Assembly: GCA_001600415.1 (NCBI GenBank)
Contig: BCJX01000008.1
Location: 3,851 to 67,850 of the forward strand
Reading direction: 5' to 3'
Source: Pascua guehoae
Taxonomy: Eukaryota > Basidiomycota > Tremellomycetes > Trichosporonales > Trichosporonaceae
DNA: 64,000 nucleotides
The notes beneath the pieces were generated by a model that saw only the letters and a list, made by a program, of their open reading frames with translations, did not search any database and was not told where the DNA came from. The translations under genes were made by a program, and so were the position numbers. Positions 44,676 through 56,903 of this stretch are shown one piece after another (positions within the stretch are counted from its first letter, which is position 1; each line of letters starts with the position of its first letter).

Positions 44676-45707
44676 GGCTGGCCTCCGTGTCTAGAATATG
44701 CACATTTGTAGATACATAGTCTTGGCATGAAGTTGCAGTATCATCTTTCATGTTTGGGGAGGGGGGGGGGGGGGGGCTCGAGCTGCGGCCCATCCTTTCA
44801 TAGCTGTGAATGTTGAGAGTGTGTTGAGAGTGAGAAGCTACAGTATTGTGGTCTGCGACGTTCAAGACTCTTAACTGACACCGTCCACATGCCAGTCTTG
44901 AATGACCCTCTCACCAGTGTGGTGGGCTCTCGCGTGGTCGTTAAAGAGCAGTTCCAGCCGTGGGTCGGTACAGGCTTGGCGATCGGCGAGGTGGGGCTCA
45001 ACGTGGTCTCTAGCCCCCCTCTCCTTTCATCACAGGTCCAAATGGGAACCATTGGACCACAGTTTGGGGGCGCCTCTGCATTACGAAACGAGATCGGTCA
45101 GTGGATCATGAGATCGCGAGACCAGGGTCAGTCGGAAAGGGTTGTAACGAAGTGCGCTGGGTAGGCATGCAGCTGTGTGCTCCTTTCTGTTAAATCCGAG
45201 ATTATAGAGGCTCGGCCTCTGAGATCATCCCCATCTCTAGTACTTAGATAGCCTCGCTTGCGGCTCATGTCTCTCTGATGCAACGTCGTCTACAACACTT
45301 TCGAGTGGCTATTGTATGATTGCAATTCTGACAGGGGCGGGTGTGAAGGATGGCCACGATTCTCGACACCGACTTGGCACGCTGGCACACTCATACCGCG
45401 CCCCGAAGGAGCTCGCTAAAGCACGCCCTCATGAATTTGCTCGCCTAGGGGAGTTGATCGTGCCCATGCGAGGAATGCTTCAGATTGACGTTGCGCATCC
45501 TCAGGCTCGCCATGTCAAAGGGGCCCGTAGAGACAGTTCAGAAGCAGAGCACGTAACGCCCAGTCGACGTGGAAGCCATCCCCAGCATACACGTTGCGAG
45601 TTCTGGTTAACGTGTTAACACATCTCCAGCGCACTCATTTAGTCACTTCCCACAACATCCACTGCCCCATCACCCCGTCTCCACTTCACGCCAGCAAGCC
45701 ACCCACA
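44676..45707. other. Intergenic region with a 16-nt guanine run
   Basis: Sixteen consecutive G lie at 44761-44776, about 85 bp after the preceding stop. Open frames at 44889-45164 and 45316-45618 show no domain or splice support. Confidence 0.5.
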
Positions 45708-48700
45708 ATGTCCCCCTCTCCTTGGATCCCCACCGACGACCAGATGGTTTGTTGGCGAATTGTTAGCGCGGTGTTGACAGTTTCTTAGGCAGGCGTTGAG
45801 GACGGAGTCGTTGCCCTAGACGCCGTATTCCTGTGTGGAGAGCTCAGCCTGGACGATGTCCTGGCGAGCGAGGCCACGAGCGACCGCAAGAATCTCAGGA
45901 CGTGAGCCCACGCACACGACTATCCCCGAGTATGCTAATTAGAGTGCTTTGCGCCTCCCTTTCGTTGATGCGAACGACGAACATACAATCCAGTTCAAAA
46001 AATCCTGGTACAACTCGTTGTCTGAGGATGACAAGATTGCTGTTGGTGTCAGAGCATTGTGATAGTTTGCTAATGTTTAGCTGAAGTCGCTCGAGTTTTC
46101 GACCACGCCCCGGATCTCTGTCGACGGAGATATTGAGGAGTTCCAAATCAAGGATGTGGCCGACTTTGCACTCTTTGACACCAAGCCTGTGTCTTCTGCG
46201 GAGGGCCCCATTATGGCGCAAGTCCAAGCCCGCAGTGGCACGCACATTGTGGCCAGTATGCTCAAGACCTACTTGTGGGCCGATGACGAAGTCAGTAAAT
46301 TGGTGATAAATAGACCTGTGTAGTTCTCAAACCGGACGTGGCCGTCCGGGGCATTGAATCAGGTGGAAAGGGGTACTGACACTTAGAACTCGGAGGTGCT
46401 CAAGAAGGTTATGGATCTGGCTAGGAAAGCCATCATCGAGTCCATCAGCACCGGTGTCGACCTGGGAGACGTTGAACGTGTGGTGACCGCGATTAGCAAC
46501 GCTTGTAGTATCGGCTCCCCGGTGAACGAATTGCGCGTGGAGTCGTGTAAGATAAAATCTCTGGTAAGTGATGGTTAACCTGCCTGTACTGCACATACTT
46601 CAAGAGGCTATTGTGGTCATTAGCTGACAATCAGGCGCGGGAGTATGGCCAAACCGTTGAGAACATTTCGGGCATCGCCACGACTGGCCAAGTACTTGGT
46701 GTTGTGACCAGGATTTCCTGTACCATAGGACACGAGGAGTAAGTCAGCTCCTGGCATGAACCAGAGTGAGCCATTAATGCATGAGCTATTCCGTCGGACT
46801 GAGCGAGATTGTGGTCGTCGCCAAGAACAGCAGGGCGATTGCCGACAACCGCCGTCCTTACCAAACGGTAACCGGAAGAAGGAGTGTCGAGGACGAAAGG
46901 TTTCGCTTTTGGGTTCTCTCGTCATACCGCTGGTACATCCCCGGAGGGCAGGGATTCACACAGAGCCAACGAAATGTGTTCTATCGGGACACTGGCAAGA
47001 GGGGCCTGTTGCCCAAGCCAGGGACCAAGAAGGTTGCACCCATGGCGAATGACCTTGCCTCAGTTCTTGACCAGGTCCAGGAAGTCACGCAGATTGAACC
47101 CATCGACCTGTGCGCCATGTGTCTACGGACATGGAAGAAGACGGGACAGAGTGGAAAGGGCAGCGTGGACTACTTTTCTTACCTGCGCAACTTTATCTTG
47201 CACCTCCTGTGTGAGTGACACAATACAATCGGAAGCCAATCTGACCTTTATAGATAGCAAGCTCCCAACGTTCAAGATGAAGAAACAACACCAAGAGCTC
47301 GAGACCTTCATTCTTGATAACTGCCCGCGGTACTCGTTTACAAAGGAACAGATCGATGCGAGGAAAGCGTAAGTCTTGAGTTCGTTGGTTGAAGATGACA
47401 GAGGTGCTGACAAATGTAAGGGAGTACGCGGAGAACTGGGCGCGTAAGTGATACCCTTTTTTTTTCGCAAAGGTGCTTACTATCAGCACGTACCGACTCC
47501 TGGAGTAAGCAGTTGGACACCCCTGCTCTGTTGCGGGCCCGAAATGTACTGGCAACTGTGAGTACAGTAGTGACGAGAGTGTTATCTGAGATCCGTGGCA
47601 CTCGGTATCGCCGTCGGCCGAGTACCCTCCCGCGCTTCCAGATCGATCGTGCGCTGCCGTAGCACTGAAATATCTCGCGTGCGCCTTGTATCTCTCACAA
47701 CACGTGCCAAACTTGTCCTGACGATCCCCAGCTGTGTAACGTCACGGAGGTTGAGGTCGACAAGCTTATTCTGAATGGCCCATCGGCTCTCTTCCCAGAA
47801 GCGTATGTGCACCCAGACCTCCAGGAGACGTACGTCTTCCACGCCGGGGAGAGTAATGCGACGGCTGTGACGGATGACCCCAAGACGAGGTTCTTTACTG
47901 GACTTTTCAGTGCGTGTGCGGTGACGTTGCCCTCTTGGCACGACAAAGTCATATCATACAGCCAGAACTAACCCGCAAGTGCTGTGGAGTGGTCGAGCAT
48001 CCCCATGGTCGACGGACGTCAGCGAAATGGTCGTCCGGGTGAAGGCAATGTACCGGGCGCAGTTGCGTAACATCTGTGATATCACTTCCGGCCTCAAGCT
48101 AAGCTGGCGCAATCAGGAGCATCGCGCTGCAGGTGTAAAGATGCTCAATGATGTGGCGGCCACGACTACGGCGTTCACCATCGGGCAAGACGACTGGACA
48201 GAGTGGAGTCGCATTTTTACCCGACTCGGTAATTCCTCGCTGGATGAGCAGAAGCCCTTTTTCTGCGACCTCTGTAAGTACAATACAATAGAGTCCCTTG
48301 GAGCGTGCTAACTGTAGACGCACGTCTACGTGAGGTATGGCCGACCTACTCGGGCAAGGACGACCACTGCCGGATGAGGCTGAGCACGCTCATTGACATC
48401 CTCAAAGTCCAACAAGCCAGGGACAAAGCCGGCTTCTCAACCTTCAGTGAGACCGCGTGGACTGACTTGGAGCTTTACCAGCTTGCACTGTTCCTATACA
48501 TCGCCAATGCCGAGCCTTTGGATCCCAGCAAGGACGTTCAGGAGGAACTTCCTACAGGCTTGCTCTGGCTTTTGCAGGAGGCGATGGGCGGGCTCCGCAC
48601 CCAACAAGCGATCAAACACACTCTGCACCGCAAACACGAATCGGTCGTCAAGTACTACGAACGCGTGGTTCGTTTGGGTGCGGCTGGCGAGGTCGCCCGG

Positions 48701-48745
48701 AGGGGTCGATTCAGTCCCGACGACATTGCTCTCCTCAGCATTTGA
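45708..48745 (+). CDS. Uncharacterised large multi-exon protein
   Basis: Not recognised. The start MSPSPWIPTDDQ is followed by a short intron with a TTGACAG branch region ending TTCTTAG. About a dozen further introns join exons reading GVEDGVVALDAVFLCGELSL, DEHTIQFKKSWYNSLSEDDK, TTPRISVDGDIEEFQIKDVA, ESISTGVDLGDVERVVTAIS, VEDERFRFWVLSSYRWYIPG, HQELETFILDNCPRYSFTKE, SEMVVRVKAMYRAQLRNICD and WTDLELYQLALFLYIANAEP. The last exon stops at 48745. The middle part (46750-47220) is open in two frames and its splicing was not settled. The protein is probably soluble. It may be one gene or two adjacent ones. Confidence 0.55.
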
Positions 48746-49075
48746 GTCCAGCCCAGAGGACTATTTCACGTAAGTGAGAAGCTCTTGGTCGCTTACACAC
48801 CAGAATTGCAACTATCCCTGGAACTTCGTAGTGCTATCTAGTTGGCATGAACTCCGTTTGGTAGCATAAACCGTCGCTCCCAAGAACCTTGAAAGGAGTT
48901 CAAACATTGCTGCCTGGAAGCATTGCGGCTCCCACATATTTTGCAAGACGAAGGCCCCTCAAGAAATTTCGACCTCGGTGCACTTCCGAATCACTGCCAG
49001 AATTGGCCGAATATTGATACACGGAGCCAAATGCCCGATCACCCACCCGCATTTGCTTTTCTTTTTCCACTGCTG
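48746..49075. other. Intergenic region, no gene supported
   Basis: About 330 bp up to the edge of the duplicated segment that begins near 49076. Nothing was recognised. Confidence 0.45.
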
Positions 49076-49900
49076 CCTACTGGATCCTCCTTGTTACTGA
49101 ATGATTCGCGTTGTGCTGCATTTTTCTCCTCCCCTGCGTACGTAGCAGGCTACAAAGGCTTTCCCAGGCTCCCCTGCATTGCCTGGTTGTAGCTGGCGAC
49201 GCCCACCACCATGCAGCCTTGCGCACTGACCGTCAGCTTCCTCTCTCCTTCCTCTCTCCTCGTCGTCGTCTTCATCTCGGGATTCTGTCTGGCGTCTGGC
49301 TCTTACGCTCGCCCTTACGCTCACTCTACGCTCGCACTCCGCTCCTCTTGCTTTCTTCTCATCCCTGCGGACGCCATCCCACCATGCCACCCATTTCCCC
49401 TTCCACCCCGGCCGGCCCCAGCGCCCGCTCCACCTCTGGTGTTTTCTACCAGTCGGAGCAATACTAACTGTAGCTCGCACTCGCGCCGCCCTCCCCGCCG
49501 ACATTGACCCCGCGCTATGGTCGGCCGAGTTTACCGACGAGTTCTTCCACTCGCCGTCGTCGGACGACGAGCGCGCCGCTGTCGTCGATGACGCGCTGGC
49601 GCTTTTGTCCGATGCCGCCTTTGCCACCACCTTTCTCAACGAGCCGCTTTCGGACGATGACGCGATGGACGTCGACGAGGTCGAGCCCGCTCCTGTCGCG
49701 GGTAAAGGCAAGGGTAAGGCAGGCGAAGGTGAAGGCAAGGGCAAAGGCAAGGCCAAGGCCATGCCCAAGCCTGTGCCCAGCCTAAGCCCAAGCCCAAGCC
49801 ACAAGCCGGCCCAGCCCAAGGCCGTTGCCCCGGCCAAGCGCAAGAACGAGGACAAGGCCGCCGGCCCAAAGAAGCGGAGGAAGAGGACTGGGTGAGTTTG
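49076..49900 (+). repeat. Segmental duplication, copy A (inverted partner at 58140-58985)
   Basis: The block starting ggatcctccttgttactgaa reappears in reverse complement near 58952-58973 (ttcagtaacaaggaaggaggatcc). Similarity continues through the promoter, the first intron at the same site and the Lys-Gly-repeat exon. It covers one gene and its upstream DNA. Confidence 0.75.
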
Positions 49901-50168
49901 AGTACCGAACAGGTACAACTTCTGTAGTGCAAACGTGTGCTCATATTCATCAAGTGCCGCCGCGGCCAGCTACGAGACGAGCGACGACGAGGTCTGCGAC
50001 GCGTCCGCAGGCAATGGCGACGCGCCCGACGCTTCATCGGGTGGTGATGTTGTCGACATGGACCAGCCTGTTGCATGCCCCAACCACGACGTCTCGCCAC
50101 GCGGTCATAAGCGTCTGGCCGTAAACATCGAGCTCGCGATTCCCCGTGGTGTCAACTTGTTCTTCTAG
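49384..50168 (+). CDS. Acidic/Lys-Gly-repeat protein, paralogue A
   Basis: Function unknown. Introns 49439-49473 (35 nt, TACTAAC branch site) and 49892-49954 leave 228 residues. Order: Ser/Pro-rich N-terminus (MPPISPSTPAGPSARSTS), acidic patch with SSDDERAAVVDD and PLSDDDAMDVDEVE, a KGKGKAGEGEGKGKGKAKA tract, a Pro-Lys/Ser-Pro tract, then KKRRKRTG, a likely nuclear localisation signal, and a divergent C-terminus. The same order, both intron positions and phases occur in paralogue B at 57901-58696 on the other strand. The acidic and basic halves suggest a nuclear, nucleic-acid- or histone-associated protein; this is inference. Confidence 0.75.
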
Positions 50169-51830
50169 CCTTTCATTGTATAGAATCTCTTTCCTTGTAT
50201 AGTATCTCTTTCCTTGTATAGCATCTCTCTCCTTGGCATGAATCTTGTATATTCTCGTCCAACACGTTCACGGACCACCATATATATGGAGTTTGCAAGT
50301 GACCACCATTGCCCGTGCGCTCGATGACCCCAAACCAGGCGTCACCGCTACCGCACTGTCCCCTTGAGTCGAAATTTCAACGTCGCTCAACACTCAACGC
50401 TGCCGTCTCCCCGTCAGAACACACCTCGTGCATAACGCGTCAACCACCACCACCACCACCACCACCACCACCACCACCACCACCACCACACACCACACAC
50501 CACACATCACACATCGCACACCACACATCACACTACACGCTCCGCTTGCAACCATCCTTTCTGCATACACATCCGCCTTCCCTTTGATCCTCACCGCAAC
50601 CCCACCATACGCAAGCACCTTGCCATCGCCACCCGGTAGCATACCACTTGGTCCAATCGCACATTTGCAACTCCACTCTGCCATCCCCACCGTTGTCGTC
50701 GCAAGCTAATGATACAGGGTGTGACCATCGTCACACTGCACACCTTGCTCCCCCATCCACCTCCCGTGCGCTTGTTTCCTCTATTCCTCGCGACCACCAT
50801 ATGCGAGTCCGACACGTCCACGAGCCATGACTACCTTCCAAACCCATCCACGCGCCTTGTCACTTGTCCCCCGTTCGACTCCAGGCACCATCACCGTGCA
50901 CCGTTTCCGACATGGCCCCTTCCTCTTCGGCATCTCTAACAGCCTCCATCGACCACTCCCTGACGCCCTCGTCAACGACGCGTCTCCAACTCCTTCCCCT
51001 TGGTGTCCTATCCGTGTCAAGCAAGCAGTTGCTCGGCATTAGCAAGTCACACTGCCATGGCCGCTTGCGCGGTGGTCCGTGGGTCCGTGGGCGCGCGTGG
51101 ATCCGTGCGCGTCGTCCCTCGCGAAAATGTCGTCATCGTCTTGGGCCATCGGCTCGTCACTGGACATGCCGGGCTCTCTCCACGCCTTGGCCGGTTGTTC
51201 CCCCACCCTAGAGTTGCACGTTCGTTTGACGAATGTGTCTCGGGAAGCTACATTGCTTCAAAACCTCGCAGGTGAAAAGTGAGGTCTGGCTCGATCGTCG
51301 CTCCGCTTTCTCCATGGCTGCCAGATGGTAGGAATGGCAATGACATGTGCTATCAAGCACTGACCACTCAGCCTCGCCTCGGTTCTTCCAGAATCAATCA
51401 ACACTGCGTATATCGCAACCTTTGGTCACTCTGGTTGCACAATCAGACCAGGCACCAAGACATGACATGCGATGAGAATCGTTCAACGTGCAGTTATTCA
51501 CCGCCATGTGCCACACCAGACTGTTTCAGACTAGGCAGTGGCATGACGCAAGGCACCACTCCCCCTCAGCCTGCCCTCTTATCTCCCCCGCATGCCTGCC
51601 ACATGCGTGTCACGCCCTCACGTCCGAAACTGCTCCCTGTGGGTGACGTGACACCGTAATGCCGTGCCGAAGACTGGACGGGCCCTTGATGCCCAACAAC
51701 AGTATATCAGGATCGTATGCTGAGATACACGAGGAACCTATACATTTAGTTCTACAAAGTTTTTCATGCCAAAAGTGATGCTCTGAGCGCCAAATAGTAC
51801 GAGTTCTGCGTGTCAGCGGGCACAGTCTAC
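50169..51830. other. Intergenic region with a (CAC)n microsatellite
   Basis: Three near-identical copies of tctctttccttgtatag lie at 50185-50240, in the 3' region of paralogue A. A (CAC/CCA)n run of ~48 bp is at 50441-50488, followed by acacatcaca repeats. No gene is supported between here and the helicase stop; open frames in 50800-51290 lack domains. Confidence 0.5.
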
Positions 51831-54800
51831 CTACTGTTTGTCGGGAAACAGCTCTTTCATCCAAGCCTGCTTCACTCCCGACATGTAGCGCATAGACAAC
51901 CGATCGACCGTGCCGCGGTAGATGAGCTACAACCTGTCAGCCAAGCCAAAGCACATTTCTCGATTAAGAGACGTACCTCCGAGTAGACAATGTACATTGG
52001 CTCCTGGCAGTAACCGGGCTTGCGGCAGAGAACGGAGCCGTGGTCCTTGTACAGGTACCTGAGGCGGTTGCCGTCCGTTTGAGCGACACTCTTGTTACGC
52101 CACACCGGGTCCTTCCTGGGACGGTCGAACCGCACGCCAATGTTGGTCGGGAACGCGCGAACGATAAGCTTGATCATCGTCTCGGTATAGTTCTCGGGAG
52201 GCGCCCGAGGGCCAGTGGGCAGCATGTGGCCAGTGCCTGTGCGATACGTTAATCCTTGGTCTCACGTCTGTACAGTATGCCAAAACACATACTGGTCCAG
52301 AGGCCTTGGAGCTGCTTAACCCTGGAATCGATCGACCAACAAACCCCATTGTGCAGGTGGAGGTTGCGGCTCAAGTGGGCGTGGTTGCCGCCTGCTTGTC
52401 AGCACGCCATGGGTTTCAACGTGCGTGTGTTGTGCGCCATCCAGGCGACGCGGAAACCTTTCCCCATTCACGGAACGATCGTAAACTCTCACTCACGCTG
52501 CTCGTACGCCTTCCACCGCTTCCAGAGGTTGACCAACGTGAGGTGGTCTGACTGCTCATGGACCAGTCGCTTGCGATCGTGGAGGGCAGCCTCCTCCTCA
52601 TCGAGATTGGGACGGCGAAAGTCTCCCACCTCCAGGATCGCGATAAGCACCAAAACGTCGTGTGCGACGGAAGCGTCATGTACGATGGGCACGTTCGTCG
52701 CCTTCTTCGCCTCGAGAAAGAGCCTGGCGTGCGATGGTTCCAGCCCATACTCGGTAGCCAGTTTGCCCTCGAGGGTGAGCTTCAGCTGGTCGTGCCGAAC
52801 AAACTTGAGAGCTTGCAGTGTCCAAATGGCTCGACTAATCTGGTTCGTATCGGGTGGAGCTGCTTAGTCAGCGATAGAGCGATGCGCATGTTTGGAGAGC
52901 GCGCCGCGACTCGGGCGTACGCGTGAAGGCTCGGGCGTACGAGCGACGGCCACTCGGGAGTGACAGCTCGGGTGCACGTGCGACCGCAGCTAGGAATACC
53001 CTTTGCGGCGCGTGCGTGTTGGAGGTTTGATTCTAAGACGTACTTGGCCATTCGACCCAATCGAGCCCGTCTCCACTACTTCCGAAGTGAAGGAGCATCA
53101 GGACGATGCCCGTGATGTCAGCGCGGAGGATGGGAGGGATGGCATGCTCCTCAAGGGTGTCAAAAGTCCTCTTGTCATAGAGGCCATAGGCCTTCCCCTC
53201 TCCCTCCCTCCCAACTCGTCCAAAGCGCTGCAGGACCATGGACCGGCTTGCTGGCCCCTTGACCAACTCTCTGGCACCCCAAGATGCCAGGTAGTTTGAT
53301 GTCTTGACCTCGCCGCTGTCGATGCAGTACCGCAGTCCAGGGATAGTAAGTGATGTTTCTGCAATGTTACTCGCGACGATGACGCGACGACGACGACGAC
53401 GATGACAACCATCGTCTTGACCACCGGCTTCGTCTTCTGCTGCCAATACGCGCTGTTGGTCACGAGCGGGCAAGTCGCGGAACAGGGGGACAAAGTCGAC
53501 TTCGGGGAAATCCAGCCCTCGGAGCTGCTCGAGGACTTGATTAATCTCTCCTTCTCCGGCGGCAAAGATGAGGATGTTGTCACGGCCTTGCGCGCTCGGC
53601 CCTGTTCCGCTCGGCCCCGTCCCGCTCGGCCCGCAGCTTGGCCTGATGTCCGATTCGTCCGAGGCAGGGCGTTCACTCTTGGATGCAAAGTCCTCGCCCT
53701 CGGAAAGTAGTTGACGAACAAGGCGGACTGCAGCCTGGTCCCAAAAAGGTACCGGACTTGGGAGAAAGGAGACTGAGAGCTCCAGTTGTTGGCCAGGAAG
53801 GTTGACACAGTGAGGGTTAAAAGCTGCAAAGTAGCTCATCAACTTGTTGCAGTCGCCTGTTGCACTCATGCAGATGACACGCAGCCGTGGACGCTGCGCG
53901 AGAACCTGGCTGTCAGCACGGAGCCCCTGTGGTGGCATTCCCGACGCCCAACCGCCACACAGCCGCCACACATCACACAGCTGCCACTCGCTACACTGCG
54001 GCCACGCGCTGCCAATGGCCTCGCGCCCAGGGACGCACTAGCCGCGAGTGCAGCCAGATTCACATTGGCATAGCCGCAGCTGGGTCGGTGGGGGAAGCAA
54101 CTCACCCTGAGAAGAAGTACCATCGCGACGTCCATGTGCAGCGTGCGTTCGTGCACCTCGTCGAGGATAATGACGCCCACATTGCCAAGGTCTCCCTGTC
54201 CAATGCGCTTGACAACAAGCCCATCTGTCATGGTAATGACGCGAGCTTCTGATCGATCCCTGGGCATTGACGAGAAACCTCGCATCTCGACGCCAACTGT
54301 TGTACCCAAAGCCACTGTGTCGTTAGTGGTATGTCTTTAGTTGATGCGATAGAGCAATGCATACAATGAATGCGGACGCGAGTAGAGCAGTCGTGGCGGC
54401 TCCAGTAGAGAGTGCGGCGGCTCGGGCGTACGTGCGAAGGCGCGTACCTCAAGTCTCCGCAACATACACAACTGTAGGACCATTGACGGCCTGACTGCCA
54501 CTCACCGTCCATCTCGTCGGCGAGACGTTGTCCGCATTTGCTCGCAGCAATTTGTCGCGGCTGGAGCAGCCAAACCTGGCCGTTGGCCACCAGCTGGTGC
54601 GGATTGTTCTCCATGTTGGGACTGCTCGAAACCGCATGCAGCATGTGCGCACATAGTTGAGGTACCCTGCCTCATCAGAACTCGCACGATTAAACGACAG
54701 CTGTGCTCACTGGGTGGACTTCCCCGACCCCGTGGGTGAGTCGATGACGACGACCTGTGAGCTGACTAGAGCGTCGACAACTTGACCAAGCTCCTTCCAC

Positions 54801-55014
54801 GCGGGCAGCTTCTTGCGAGATGCATGGAGTGCGGCATACTTGCTTGAATAGGGCTGCGCAACCTTGTCAACGACGTGGAACGGATTGAGGCCCGCTGGAT
54901 CCTGGCGTGCAACGAGGTCGTCAAAGGTGAACCTGTACGCAGAAGAAGTGTCAGCGGCATTGTTTCGCCAAGGGTCGGTTACCAGACCCATCAGACTCAC
55001 TGTGCCGTGGACAT
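51831..55014 (-). CDS. DEAH-box RNA helicase (DHX family)
   Basis: An NTP-dependent RNA helicase. The start is read as ATG at 55014, spliced to give MSTAQFTFDDLVARQDPAGL. Motifs in order: I SPTGSGKSTQ, Ia LLQPRQIAASKCGQRLADEM, II LDEVHERTLHMD, III ICMSATGD, V VASNIAETSLTIPGLRYCID and VI VLQRFGRVGREGEG. A winged-helix/ratchet part follows (PTPPDTNQISRAIWTLQALK). The OB-fold end contains RNKSVAQTDGNRLRYLYKDH and closes KQAWMKELFPDKQ. Motif VI normally reads QRxGRAGR, and Phe and Val here are unusual. Two introns (52860-53043 and 54315-54505) share sequence. The subfamily is not settled. Confidence 0.88.
52860..53043 (-). repeat. Intron related to 54315-54505 in the same gene
   Basis: Read on the gene strand this 184-nt intron contains cgtacgcccgagcc twice and, near its 3' end, gctctatcgctgactaagcag. 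The intron at 54315-54505 has cgtacgcccgagcc and gctctatcgcatcaactaaag in the same order. The match suggests a common source for the two introns. Confidence 0.5.
54315..54505 (-). repeat. Intron related to 52860-53043 in the same gene
   Basis: This 191-nt intron carries cgtacgcccgagcc and gcattgctctatcgc in the order seen in the 184-nt intron. The donor ends differ (gtgagtgg here, gtacgtct there). Confidence 0.5.
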
Positions 55015-55339
55015 GGTCGAGCTGAAAGAAGGTACTGGAGCAACAGGAGGAAAATCGAGAAAGATGAAGTAGTAGTTTGATTCTGATGGCCAAGTGTGAT
55101 GAGACGTGGAACCGAGGGAAGGTCTATGTGCAGCTGTGTATTCCACTCCCCCACCCCCGGCGCCCCATCACGCCCCGTCACACACGAGGCTGCGGATGGC
55201 TTGTATCACAACACACGTTGTCCACCTGTTAAACAAACACTACATGCGCTTCAGAATCCCCCACGCCTCAACCGTTCGCCATCACCCACTTCTTCACCTT
55301 CCACGCACTTGATCACACCATTATCGTAGCTTATTTATC
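55015..55339. other. Divergent promoter of the helicase and the RRM protein gene
   Basis: Some 325 bp with a C-rich stretch near 55150. No gene is supported. Confidence 0.45.
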
Positions 55340-56903
55340 ATGTCCAACAACAAGCGCACCTTTGGCCAGATCAACCACAATGACGACTCCGACCACTTCC
55401 GCCCTTCCCCGACTACCGAGTCTCGTACCCGCGATTCCCCCACGGGCATACACACCCCACGCACAACGCTGCGTTCGACCTCACCAGGAGGCACTGGCAG
55501 CGTGTCATGGGTTCATGTTGACCGATGGACCTACAGGCCGCTACTCGGATGGAACGCAAAGGAAACACGGGGGTTGCAACGGACCACCTGGCAGTACTCT
55601 GCTGTCAGTGACACGAGTGTCACAATCGCCAACTTTGCCGTCCACGCCGCATGGACCGACTTTGAGGTCAAGAAAGAGATCTGGAACCTCCTGCGCTCGT
55701 GCGGTAAAATCGTAGGTCACACGTGTCGAACCCATGACTGACCGACACAGAGAAGCATCCACCTACCGAACAGCCAGCAACGCAACATGCGCATGGCCTG
55801 CGTCGACTTTGAGGACGCGGCGGGATCAGCCAGGGCTCGCGCACAAGTAAGTGTTTGGCGGTGGGACGAGTCACGCTAGCTGTTGCGTTGGTTGACCACG
55901 TCAAGAGTTCCGACACCCGTATACCGGACAGCTGGTGCTGATTACCGCCCGCAAATATGCTCCGGGAGCTTGGTGCCGCGTCCCAGCACGAGACCTTCCG
56001 GCCCTTCAATGCGTAATCAAGGCCCGCGCACCCAAAATGGAAAACACGCGCGATGCCATGTTTCTGGAAGACATCGCTCTCCCCCGCGACGGTCTCAGCT
56101 ACAGCCACGACGAGTCACTCAACCTCGCCCTACCGCCAGTGTGTGCTCCGTTTTCTCAGCTTCCCCCAGAAGCCCTTCCTCCCGTCCTCGACACAAGTTT
56201 TCTGGAGTCGGCGGTGGTGTTGGCGAGTGTCGCCCAGCCGCCGCAAACCTCTGCTTCCTCGTCGAGTGTCACCCAGCCCGCGCAAACCTCGACTTCCGTT
56301 TTCCAGGAGGCGGCGTTGAAAGAGCTGAGGAACCGAATTAAGGCCAAAGGTCTCGGAGAGGTACCTCCCACCTACAAGTCTTCCGAAGGTCGTACCTGGC
56401 ATACCCAAGACCCGCAGACCCAGCACTTTGTATGGGGAGAAACGCTCTTCGGCTCAGCCGCCCACCGCTATGCTCTGGAGCTCAAGAACGAGTCCACAGG
56501 CGTCCCTTCGGGTCTGGACCACGCGCTGGGATTCAGTGGGCGTGAGGTTGGTGCTAGACAAATCGCTGCCACTCTCGCACCCCGTGTTCTGGAGACAAGC
56601 GGCATTCAAGGTTCCGCCACGACCGCTGCGCGTTTCAACATGGTCGACGACCCAGGTCACACAGAGCTCGGTCGTCGTCGAGAATTGCAAGCTCACCGCT
56701 ATCGATTGGACCTCAATCTGGAGAAGTCGAAACCTCTTTTTGGCCTCGGCTACGAGTACGACAGGAACGCAGAGCCCCCATCGCTCCTTTTGTACGACAC
56801 TGGGGAGCCCTTGGAGTTGAGTGACCCTATCCCAATCTCCGAGGTCCGGCAGAGGGTTGAGCCCGCTGACGTCGATATGGCAGATGCGAACGTCGACGAG
56901 TAA
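55340..56903 (+). CDS. RRM-like RNA-binding protein, otherwise uncharacterised
   Basis: A possible RNA-binding protein. Introns 55712-55750 (39 nt) and about 55847-55932 join an RRM-like fold: SVTIANFAVHAAW fits the RNP2 strand, CGKIRSIHLPNSQQRNMRM the middle, and ACVDFEDAAGSARARAQ the RNP1 strand and helix. The aromatic residues of a canonical RNP1 are partly missing, so RNA binding may be weak. A second similar strand pair is seen in QLVLITARKYAPGAW and RVPARDLPALQCVIKARAPK. The middle (about residues 230-290) is Ser/Pro/Gln-rich, followed by a charged C-terminal half ending VDMADANVDE. No further domain was recognised. Confidence 0.65.

Noticed and set aside
50428..50709. Thr/His-rich open frame over the CAC repeat
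   Set aside because: It is a microsatellite translation with no flanking gene evidence.
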